Assembly: GCA_964551295.1 (NCBI GenBank)
Contig: CAZKDJ010000149.1
Coordinates: 1-10,389 of the forward strand
Direction of reading: 5' to 3'
Length of the DNA: 10,389 nucleotides
From: JAFGED01 sp964551295
GTDB taxonomy: Bacteria; Chloroflexota; Anaerolineae; B4-G1
Made by a program: the position numbers and the translations under genes. Positions within the stretch are counted from its first letter, which is position 1. Each line of letters starts with the position of its first letter. This document shows positions 1 to 5,789 of this stretch, in pieces. The notes under the pieces were generated by a model, which was given only the letters and a program-made list of their open reading frames with translations, had not been told where the DNA came from and did not search any database.

Positions 1-344
1 TTCGGGTCACTCGCAGACATGGTCAGTGGAAAAGATAACTTGTATGGATAGGGAAAAGACCGGCTAACAAAGCATAAATCAAAAAACAATGAGGGCATGC
101 AATTCCCTGGAGCGGAACTGTTGGTTGTGAATGCGGGAATGGGTAGCGGTCAGGTCGTGCCCATCGGCGTTCAGAGGAGATACCCGTTAATCCGCAATCT
201 GCTTAGTTTCGCCGTTGAGGTGCGACATGAAGTTGTGCAAGTAGCTGTTGTGGCTGCTGTATCAAGCACAACTCGCGGGAATACGGCATTCTGGCTGTTT
301 GTTCTATACGTCGTTGGCTCCGGGAGTTTCGAGGACCTACGGAT
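1..344. other. gene-poor stretch, no recognisable gene
   Basis: I see no convincing gene here on either strand. Short open frames exist, for example plus-strand 97-372, but they have no clear ribosome binding site and their translations match nothing I know. The base composition is lower in GC than the right half of the window and resembles the neighbouring IS remnant. It is probably decayed accessory DNA. Confidence 0.45.
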
Positions 345-429
345 TATCACTACAAAGAGTTTTTCTCGTTGACGGCATTTTTGCTCCCCTTGGTAAGAGG
401 ATTCTTTGTAGGCAACCTCTTTTGATCCA
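345..429 (-). pseudogene. remnant of the 3' end of a membrane-protein gene, homologous to the one at 2797-3702
   Basis: The plus strand from about 345 to 429 aligns with 2755-2843, which is the last codons and 3' flank of the polytopic membrane protein gene. Shared landmarks are TTTCTCGTTG (at about 361 and 2781), a following CGGYAT, and TTTGAYCCACC just before the IS end or the coding region. By eye the match is roughly two bases in three, with a one-base insertion that breaks the frame relative to the intact gene (AAAAGAGGTTG against AAACAAGTTG on the minus strand). The IS remnant at 430 cuts it off, so only about the last 15 codons and the flank remain. The assignment rests on manual alignment of a short, diverged stretch. 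Confidence 0.4.
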
Positions 430-460
430 CCTGTGCTGGCCGAATAATACATCCGTTCTA
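430..460 (+). repeat. terminal inverted repeat, left end of the IS remnant
   Basis: This is the reverse complement of 826-856 except for one T/C difference. The inner part, from TGGCCGAATAATACATCC onward, is repeated at 2550. Confidence 0.7.
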
Positions 461-607
461 GTTTCAGCCGTGATGGAGGTGGAAACCCTCGTCGCTGGTC
501 GTGCAGGGAGCGGAGAATCAGTGAGTACCGCTGTTCAATCGAGTGGCTGTCACCATCGTCCAACAGTTTGAGGCCGGTTGAGTGCATATTTCAGCGCCAG
601 TTCTGAC

Positions 608-799
608 TTAGCGGGTCAGGTCTAGGGCTGTGCTCAGAACCATAGTATCGTTGATGGGCTTTGTCCATTGGCGAAACCGCCGTTTGACAGCTTGCCAAAG
701 CGAACCTATACTTTGAGCGGAGAAAAAGAGGGAAAAGTTCACGGCTTGCCTTTCAGTTGAAGGTTGAAGCCGTGATGCAATCGCGCGTGATTCTACCAC
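608..799 (-). pseudogene. broken N-terminal fragment of a DDE/integrase-type transposase
   Basis: The 63-residue frame opens at a GTG and carries SLWQAVKRRFRQW and then VLSTALDLTR. In the rve-type transposases common in Chloroflexota, a stretch of the type LxxLxDLxRSKxELLxENALLRQQL occupies this position. After the stop at 608, a shift of frame continues with AKSELALKYALNRP, which fits the same pattern, so the gene appears frameshifted. The fragment then runs into the opposite IS end. The catalytic DDE region is absent, so it cannot be active. The family assignment is from memory of the N-terminal pattern and is moderately uncertain. Confidence 0.45.
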
Positions 800-825
800 G
801 AAAACGAGATTATTGGGCTCAGCTA

Positions 826-856
826 TAGAACGGATGTGTTATTCGGCCAGCACAGG
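826..856 (-). repeat. terminal inverted repeat, right end of the IS remnant
   Basis: This is the inverted partner of 430-460. The ribosome binding site of the next gene (886-891) lies about 30 bp outside it. Confidence 0.7.
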
Positions 857-898
857 AGTCTCCGGATCAGTACGGATGGCATTGAGAGGAGTTGCTAT

Positions 899-1228
899 AT
901 GGCCAAGAAACAGATTCCAGATGACGTTCGAGCGCAAGTACAGGCGATTGTGGAGCAGTTCAATAAGAAGGAACTGCGTGGGCGGCGCTGCTCTTACATC
1001 GCGCGCTTCCGAGGCAGCTACCTGTACCTGGATCGGAACGATTGGGGACGTGTCGGCCAGATCTGTCGCCTCAAATACAATGGTGCGATGGACAATTGGG
1101 ATTTTGCCATCTTCAAGTACAGCGACGAACGCTACGATCCCGACGAATGGATGTTCCCAGGCGGCGGGCACATAGACGGCACCGTCGAGGGCGCGATGCG
1201 CGCAGGGCTGGAGGCGTATCCGGCATGA
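899..1228 (+). CDS. conserved small protein of unknown function
   Basis: The product is 109 residues. The ATG at 899 is preceded by GAGGAG at 886-891 with 7 nt spacing, which favours it over the in-frame ATG at 836 inside the IS end. The protein starts MAKKQIPDDVRAQVQ. Its core has YIARFRGSYLYLDR and a C-terminal block with FAIFKYSDERYDPDE, then FPGGG and GTVEGAMRAGLEAYP. It resembles a family of about 110-residue uncharacterised proteins that I recall from cyanobacteria and Chloroflexota. The alternating hydrophobic and aromatic pattern suggests a small soluble alpha/beta fold. No catalytic motif is evident. The next gene starts 19 nt downstream, so the two are probably co-transcribed. Confidence 0.8.
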   Translation: MAKKQIPDDVRAQVQAIVEQFNKKELRGRRCSYIARFRGSYLYLDRNDWGRVGQICRLKYNGAMDNWDFAIFKYSDERYDPDEWMFPGGGHIDGTVEGAMRAGLEAYPA

Positions 1229-1247
1229 GACCACAAGGTGAAACTTT

Positions 1248-2192
1248 ATGAGCAAGCGAAAGGGAAAACGAAAAAACAGGAAAACTGCCAATATTCCACC
1301 GGCAACCACTCTACGGCTTCGCCTCGGCAATCTATGGGCCGATACCGCGCTGCTCCACAAGGATGACGAAGCAATCGAGGAAGATCTGGATGCCGTCGCG
1401 CGCAATATTGCGCCAGATGTCCTTGTGAAGACAATGCTTCGGGTCTATCTGTCCACGTCGGCAACGGCGCGTACCCGGTTGGGTAGCGTTCTGCCCCGTT
1501 GGTTGAACCAGCACAGCCATATAAGCGTGTTGAAGGAAATGACCGCTAATCTATCTTTGGGCATCGATCTACGACCAACGGCGCTGGCATGGATGGAGGC
1601 GGTCGGCGTGGATACCAAACATTTCGAGCGCTTGCCGGATTTGTTCATCAAAGCATATTACTATGACGATGCAGCAATACATGGCGAAAAGTCACAAGCC
1701 GCCATCACAGTGTTCTGGCACACGAGTCCCAGAAGGAAGCGTGCACAGAGCATCGGACTCTTGCTTGATTACAACCCACCGTGGGATGGTTCTGTCAAAG
1801 ACGCCCTCGTCACTTCCCCGCGCTCTCCCAAAAGGCTGCTCAGAGACGTCTTGGCAGTGTGGAGGCAAGGTGATATGGAGCCAGAGTCCATCAGCGCAGA
1901 ACATGCCAAAACCGTCCTGCTGACTGCTCTCAACTGTAATCGATCCGCTGGTATCCGGTTGCCGCGAGACCTGATTGCCGCCCGGGATGTTTTTGAGCGT
2001 TACGCGCTCGCCATGCCGAGTGCACCGGACACCCCTGCGTTTACGATGGATGATTTTGACTTTTTGTGGCACAATGGCCAGAGACCAGAAGAGATTGTGC
2101 ATTTTGAGCGAACTGTGGGACGGCGCGTTCGTCTGGAGGATGGCAAAGAGATGGTGGTGATGGGTAGTCCAGATTGGGAGAACGAAGAGTAG
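1248..2192 (+). CDS. uncharacterised protein with a very basic N-terminus
   Basis: The product is 314 residues. The ATG at 1248 follows AAGGTG at 1235-1240. The first dozen residues (MSKRKGKRKNRK) are almost entirely basic, as in nucleic-acid-binding tails. The rest is mixed helical sequence with no membrane segment, signal peptide or catalytic motif that I recognise. A helical array or HEAT-like fold is conceivable but not shown. The C-terminus is acidic (WENEE). It sits 19 nt after the 109-residue gene and 12 nt before the hsdM fragment, all on the plus strand, so the three look like one transcription unit. A link to restriction-modification is only positional. Confidence 0.75.
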   Translation: MSKRKGKRKNRKTANIPPATTLRLRLGNLWADTALLHKDDEAIEEDLDAVARNIAPDVLVKTMLRVYLSTSATARTRLGSVLPRWLNQHSHISVLKEMTANLSLGIDLRPTALAWMEAVGVDTKHFERLPDLFIKAYYYDDAAIHGEKSQAAITVFWHTSPRRKRAQSIGLLLDYNPPWDGSVKDALVTSPRSPKRLLRDVLAVWRQGDMEPESISAEHAKTVLLTALNCNRSAGIRLPRDLIAARDVFERYALAMPSAPDTPAFTMDDFDFLWHNGQRPEEIVHFERTVGRRVRLEDGKEMVVMGSPDWENEE

Positions 2193-2204
2193 TAAAAGCC
2201 AGGA

Positions 2205-2543
2205 ATGAGCTTGGCGCAACTAGAGGAGAACAAAATCTTGGCAAACGAATCCGCAAACCATTCAAGCATCGTACAACGTCTATGGAACTATTGCAACGTC
2301 CTGCGCGACGACGGCGTTTTCTACGGCGATTACGTCGAGCAGCTCACCTACCTGCTCTTCCTCAAGATGGCCGATGAGCAAGAGCGCGAGTTTGGCAAAC
2401 ACAGCGCCATTCCGCCGGAATATAGTTGGGCCAGCCTGCGCGGCCTGGAAGGGGATGAACTGGAGGTCCACTACCGCAAGATCCTCACCGAGCTGGGCCG
2501 TGGATCCGGCCTGATCCCCGTCATCTTTCGCAAGGCGCAGAAC
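2205..2543 (+). pseudogene. hsdM: hsdM 5' fragment: type I restriction-modification methyltransferase subunit, cut by an IS end
   Basis: Codons 1-113 encode the typical HsdM N-terminal helical domain: QRLWNYCNVLRDDGV, then YGDYVEQLTYLLFLKMADE, then LEGDELEVHYRKIL and GLIPVIFRKAQN. Full-length HsdM proteins are around 500 residues. The SAM-binding DPxxGxG and catalytic NPPF motifs, which lie further on, are missing. After AAC at 2541-2543 the sequence becomes the IS end, and the frame stays open for 47 more nonsense codons to 2684. The ATG at 2205 has a weak ribosome site. An in-frame TTG at 2238 has GAGGAG at 2223-2228 and may be the real start. No hsdS or hsdR is visible, so the system is dead here unless the remainder lies elsewhere. 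Confidence 0.85.
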
Positions 2544-2695
2544 CTATCATGGCCGAATAATACATCCGTTCTAGTTTCGGCCGTGATGGAAGTGAAATCC
2601 CTTGTTGCTGGTCGTGCAGGGAGCGGAGAATTAGCGGGTACTGCCGCTCAATCGAGTGGCTGTCACCATCGTCCAACAGCTTGAGCCCGATTGAG
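2543..2695 (-). mobile_element. second copy of the IS end, single-ended fragment
   Basis: Positions 2550-2695 match 437-582 over 146 bp without gaps and with about 15 substitutions, about 13 of them transitions. The outer seven bases (CCTATCA against CCTGTGC) also look related, which puts the true end at about 2543. The opposite inverted end is not found downstream, so this is a one-ended remnant. It marks the boundary between the hsdM fragment and the minus-strand mobile-element genes. Confidence 0.65.
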
Positions 2696-2796
2696 ATCAT
2701 TCTTGGGATGGTTGGAGGATAGAACAGGCACCAGGCGACTTGCAGATGACCTCTTCTTGGATCATCTTCGCAGAGAGCCTTTTCTCGTTGCCGGTA
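2696..2796. other. spacer between the IS end and the membrane-protein gene
   Basis: There is no gene. The part from about 2755 is homologous to 345-370, as described for that remnant. I see no rho-independent terminator after the minus-strand stop at 2797. Confidence 0.4.
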
Positions 2797-3702
2797 TCAC
2801 TGCCTTACTCGACGAGAAGACTCCTCATAGACAACTTGTTTGACCCACCACGCTCCCCACGCCACCACAGCCCACAGAATGACCAAGCCCGCCAGGTGCC
2901 CCGCGAGCAGCCGGGGGACCAACTCCGCAAGTGCAAAGATGGCGCCCGTCAGGCACGCAGGCACCCAATACTGGAGCATAATGTAGAACCAGACGATGAT
3001 ACTCCCCCCGTTACCCTCACGCACAGCCTTGCGAAAGCCCTGGACGAAATCGGGATGCTCGTCCATCAATGGCGGCATCAGCGGCAGCTTCTCCGTGACG
3101 AACGCCATATTCTCGCTCGCCATCAGCGGATCCCGGTCACCGTTGATGAGCACGCTGCCCACCGTCGCCTGCCCGGCGATCAGACCCAGCACAACCAACA
3201 GCAGCGCGGCGACGGCGGCGGTGTAAGGTCCAAGAAACTGCCCGCTCAGCAGCCCAGCCAGCACGGGAACCAGAGGCAGGAACAGGGCAAAAGCGGGGTA
3301 GACCAGCGCCAACGGGATCAGCACGAGGATCAACACCCCTTCGCGCTTAGCCAGGCAAGGCAGACAAAGCAGTGCCAGCACGGCGTACACGCCTGCCAGG
3401 CCGACGTGGAGAAAAGCCACGGGAAGCAACAGCGATGCCAGGGCCACAACACCGCCCAACGGCGGGAGGAGCGTGTAGAGCACGCCGGCCAGCGCCGCGA
3501 CTCCCAGGTGCATAGCCACAGGCGACACGGGCAATGAATCTACAAAGCCTAGGTGCTGGAGCTTGACCAGGGGCGACGGCAGTAGCGCTAAGGCCCGGTA
3601 CGTCGCTATACCCAGTAGAGCGCCGCAAGCCAGTCGCAGCGGCCAGCGGCAGCCGCGGGCGAGCCAGGATGTGTTCTTCGTTACTTGAGATGTCTTTTGC
3701 AT
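2797..3702 (-). CDS. polytopic inner-membrane protein of unknown function
   Basis: The product is 301 residues. The ATG at 3702 is chosen because AAGGAG lies at 3709-3714 with 6 nt spacing. The frame runs further upstream to 3813, but that extension would overlap the neighbouring gene. There are about seven hydrophobic helices: residues about 20-40, 62-80, 82-100 and 105-120, a long strongly hydrophobic block at about 125-185, and two near the C-terminus (about 240-290). A polar loop at about 195-235 carries MASENMAFVTEKLP and MDEHPDFVQGF. The C-terminal tail is charged (YEESSRRVRQ). There is no transporter signature that I recognise. It is the last gene of the leftward cluster, 73 nt after the Cys4-repeat gene. 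A decayed relative of its 3' end lies at 345-429. Confidence 0.8.
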   Translation of the reverse strand: MQKTSQVTKNTSWLARGCRWPLRLACGALLGIATYRALALLPSPLVKLQHLGFVDSLPVSPVAMHLGVAALAGVLYTLLPPLGGVVALASLLLPVAFLHVGLAGVYAVLALLCLPCLAKREGVLILVLIPLALVYPAFALFLPLVPVLAGLLSGQFLGPYTAAVAALLLVVLGLIAGQATVGSVLINGDRDPLMASENMAFVTEKLPLMPPLMDEHPDFVQGFRKAVREGNGGSIIVWFYIMLQYWVPACLTGAIFALAELVPRLLAGHLAGLVILWAVVAWGAWWVKQVVYEESSRRVRQ

Positions 3703-3775
3703 CGCTTTCTCCTTGTCTGTGTCAACCGTACTGTCAAGAGTCGCCGGCCAGCCCGCCGGCCACCGTAATTCACCG

Positions 3776-4495
3776 CTACCTTCCACGTTCGAGCGCCTCA
3801 AGTCGCTTTTCACGGAACTCGGGGTCCTGCCATTGAGCTTTCATATACTCGACCCGCTCACGCCGGTATTCTGGATCTCGCCATTGGGCTTTCAGTCGTT
3901 CGCTCGTGACCCTGCCCGCGCATTTCCGGCATCGGGTTGCATCAGGGTGGATCTCACACCCACAGTTGCTGCACAGATTGGGCTGTTTCGCCCTCGCTCG
4001 CTGCTTTCCTCGCTGCTTTCGACGAGCCTGTATTGTTTCAGCCCGTTTTCGTCGGAACTCTGGATCCTGCCAGCGAGCAAGGGTAGCTTCGGTCATCCTT
4101 TTGCGGTACTCTGGGTCTTGCCAGCGGGCCAACCCTGCACATCGATGGCACCGAGTGGCCTCGGGCTTGATCTGGCGCCCACAGTCAACGCACAGCTTGG
4201 GCTCTGTTTGACGCTCCGAGTTCTGCCACCGGGCCAGTGCTGCACACCGGCGACATCGATGCGATACTGGGCTGATTTCCACGCCACAATCAGGACAGAA
4301 CTTTTTGTTTTTCCCTGGCGGCGATTCAAGCCCCAATTTCTTGGCCCTAAAACTCAAGGCTTGTCCCCTCAGGACCTTGTCTCGGAACGCCTGGTTTTTC
4401 CACAACACTTTTCTGGCGCAACTCCGGCATCTTTGAGCGCCGTTAGAAATCTCTGCCCCGCAATCGAGACATTGCTTCTTCTTTTGAAGTGACAT
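3776..4495 (-). CDS. tandem Cys4 zinc-binding and NUMOD3-like repeat protein, probable DNA-binding
   Basis: The product is 239 residues. The ATG at 4495 has GAGGAG just upstream; an earlier in-frame start at 4534 is less likely. Four Cys4 modules of the form CxxCGxxI(x7)CxxC begin at C9, C67, C102 and C175, with their second pairs at C23, C81, C116 and C189. Between and after them are repeats of the form W(Q/R)DPE(Y/F)R at W125, W142, W205 and W222, spaced exactly 17 residues within each pair, plus degenerate copies at W32 and W90. The W-DPE-YR pattern resembles NUMOD3-type helical DNA-binding repeats found next to homing endonuclease domains. No GIY-YIG or HNH catalytic core is present. About one third of the residues are Arg or Lys. 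The likely role is sequence-specific DNA or RNA binding, by inference. It is transcribed after the replication genes and before the membrane protein. Confidence 0.8.
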   Translation of the reverse strand: MSLQKKKQCLDCGAEISNGAQRCRSCARKVLWKNQAFRDKVLRGQALSFRAKKLGLESPPGKNKKFCPDCGVEISPVSHRCRRCAALARWQNSERQTEPKLCVDCGRQIKPEATRCHRCAGLARWQDPEYRKRMTEATLARWQDPEFRRKRAETIQARRKQRGKQRARAKQPNLCSNCGCEIHPDATRCRKCAGRVTSERLKAQWRDPEYRRERVEYMKAQWQDPEFREKRLEALERGR

Positions 4496-4530
4496 CGTGC
4501 TCTCCTCGTTTTGAATGTAGATTATTATCG

Positions 4531-4968
4531 TCATCCAGGATAACCAAACCCCAACGCCGACCCAACCGGCGACGACTGTGCCTGCGCTGCCACCCGCGCC
4601 AGGGCCACGTCAGGGTCGATACGGAGCGCCTCCAGCGTGATTCGTGGCAACGGGTGCTCCAGCAGCCACGCCAGCGCCTCAGCGTCGCCGTTCAACGCGT
4701 CGACGGATGCCGTGTTAGTGATCTTGACCGCCAGTGTCAGCTCCGGGTCGTCTTGCACCAGCTTGGGAGGTATACGTATCCGATCCCGCCGCGCCGGCCT
4801 GACCCGGCGCGGGCAGTCCTTTCCCTCGCCGGCCACGTGGCGGTAGTAGCGCCCGCCCCTGGGATGGTCCCACAGCGCGACCTGCCCCCCACAAGCCGGA
4901 CAACGGCCCTTCTGCGGAGCCCCGGCCCCGGCCTCGACCTCGACGCCATTCACAATCGCTGTTTTCAC
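4531..4968 (-). CDS. small zinc-finger-like protein coupled to the helicase loader
   Basis: The product is 145 residues. The GTG start at 4968 overlaps the TGA stop of the helicase-loader gene (GTGA), with a G-rich stretch just upstream as the likely ribosome site, so translation is probably coupled. Residues 23-52 hold CPACGG, then two histidines (WDHP, RHVAGEG) and a final Cys in DCPRR, a CxxC...H...H...C arrangement typical of a treble-clef or CoiA-like zinc knuckle. Residues 75-145 are helical and slightly acidic (VDALNGDAEALAWLLEHP, then LEALRIDPDVALARVAAQ). No family is recognised with confidence. Its position suggests an accessory role in replication or processing of the element. Confidence 0.75.
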   Translation of the reverse strand: MKTAIVNGVEVEAGAGAPQKGRCPACGGQVALWDHPRGGRYYRHVAGEGKDCPRRVRPARRDRIRIPPKLVQDDPELTLAVKITNTASVDALNGDAEALAWLLEHPLPRITLEALRIDPDVALARVAAQAQSSPVGSALGFGYPG

Positions 4969-5789
4969 TGCTGCCCCCCATCACACTTCGAATCGATCTC
5001 CGTCTGGCGCCGGAAATCCGGCGCCGTGATCAGCACCCGGCGCACCCAGCCCTCCTCGCACAACCGGGAGCCGACGCGCCGGTCGGGGAACACGCCCGGG
5101 TCCGCCGAGGCCACGTCCAGGTTCGTCGTGACCACCAGCGGCAAGCGCCAGTTGCGCCGGTGCACCAGCACCTGGTACAGCTTCTCCCACGCCCAGTCCG
5201 TCCCCTGCTGCGCGCCCAGGTCGTCCAGGATCAACAGGCTCACCGTCTTCACCCGCTCGAACAGCTCGTCGAAGCCGACGGGCGCGGTGGGGGCAAACGC
5301 CGCCCGCAGGTGGTCCAACAGGCTGGGCACGGAGACGAACAAGGCCAACGCGCCCCGGCCCATCTGCGCGTTGGCGATCGCCGCCGCCAGGTGCGTCTTG
5401 CCGGCGCCGTTGCCCCCGGCGATGACCAGCCAGCCCCGCGGATCCCAGGCAAAGGCGCGGGCAGCCTCGAACGCCGCCCGGTTCGATACGGGCCGCCTGC
5501 CGTTCCCGTCGTGGTGCACCAGGCGAAAGTTGTCGAACGAGTTCTCCCACAGCTCCGCGCCCAGGCCCGACAGCTCCTGGAGCCGGGCGAAGCGACGCGT
5601 CTCGATCTCGGCGCGGCTGCACTCGCACGGCATCAGCGTCCCGAAATCGGGATGGCCCACGGGCACGTTGGCGCGCAGGTAGCCCAGCCCCCGGCACAGC
5701 GGGCAGCTAGACCTCGTATCCGTCCCCGTACTCGTCAGGACTCTCGGGATAGTTGTCCCGGGTCCCATCCTTGCGTCTGACATTGCCAT
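4965..5789 (-). CDS. DnaC/IstB-like AAA+ ATPase, probable replicative helicase loader
   Basis: The product is 274 residues from the ATG at 5789, which has AAGGTGG 5 nt upstream; a GTG at 5798 is possible. Residues 29-57 contain CPLC and CEC, a zinc-binding N-terminal segment of the sort seen in DnaC-like loaders of phages and plasmids. Walker A is GGNGAGKT at 125-132, Walker B is LLILDD at 185-190, and sensor I is TTN at 221-223. An arginine-rich end (VGSRLCEEGWVRRVLI) fits the arginine-finger and sensor-II region. Such proteins load the DnaB-type helicase at an origin with the help of an initiator. The gene overlaps the end of the putative initiator gene by 83 nt, the classic initiator-loader pairing. 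IstB, the helper of IS21 transposition, is the main alternative, but no IstA is next to it. Confidence 0.9.
   Translation of the reverse strand: MAMSDARMGPGTTIPRVLTSTGTDTRSSCPLCRGLGYLRANVPVGHPDFGTLMPCECSRAEIETRRFARLQELSGLGAELWENSFDNFRLVHHDGNGRRPVSNRAAFEAARAFAWDPRGWLVIAGGNGAGKTHLAAAIANAQMGRGALALFVSVPSLLDHLRAAFAPTAPVGFDELFERVKTVSLLILDDLGAQQGTDWAWEKLYQVLVHRRNWRLPLVVTTNLDVASADPGVFPDRRVGSRLCEEGWVRRVLITAPDFRRQTEIDSKCDGGQQ
5006..5025. repeat. perfect inverted repeat inside the helicase-loader gene
   Basis: The arms are GGCGCCGGA and TCCGGCGCC with a 2-nt centre. It lies near the 3' end of the coding region and encodes APDFRR. It may be part of the general richness in palindromes or simply a chance event in GC-rich DNA. 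Confidence 0.5.

Larger units (their letters stand above)
430..856 (-). mobile_element. 427-bp internally deleted insertion sequence (MITE-like) with 31-bp terminal inverted repeats
   Basis: The ends 430-460 and 826-856 are inverted repeats matching at 30 of 31 positions. The core is TGGCCGAATAAYACATCCG, read inward, with one T/C difference. Just inside the right end, on the minus strand, is a transposase N-terminal fragment (about 608-799). The left 146 bp (437-582) recur at 2550-2695 with about 15 substitutions, nearly all transitions. This fits an IS that lost most of its transposase gene and kept both ends. I see no target-site duplication flanking it (outer flanks TTGATCCAC and AGTCTCCGG), so it is old or was rearranged. 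A weak outward promoter-like pair (TTGGGC at 813 and TGTTAT at 837, 18 bp apart) could help express the downstream gene at 899. Confidence 0.6.

Noticed and set aside
813..842. Promoter TTGGGC / TGTTAT in the right IS end
   Set aside because: It is a weak match with 18-bp spacing. It is mentioned as a possibility in the IS entry but is not strong enough to list as a promoter.
839..1405. 188-codon minus-strand open frame
   Set aside because: It is opposite the plus-strand genes at 899 and 1248, which have better ribosome sites and protein-like composition, and it overlaps the IS end.
3713..4492. Long plus-strand open frame opposite the Cys4-repeat gene
   Set aside because: It mirrors a minus-strand gene with clear Cys4 repeats and a good ribosome site. 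Its own translation has no recognisable pattern.
4489..5682. 397-codon plus-strand open frame
   Set aside because: It lies opposite the helicase-loader and zinc-protein genes, whose Walker motifs are unmistakable. Long antisense frames are common in GC-rich DNA.
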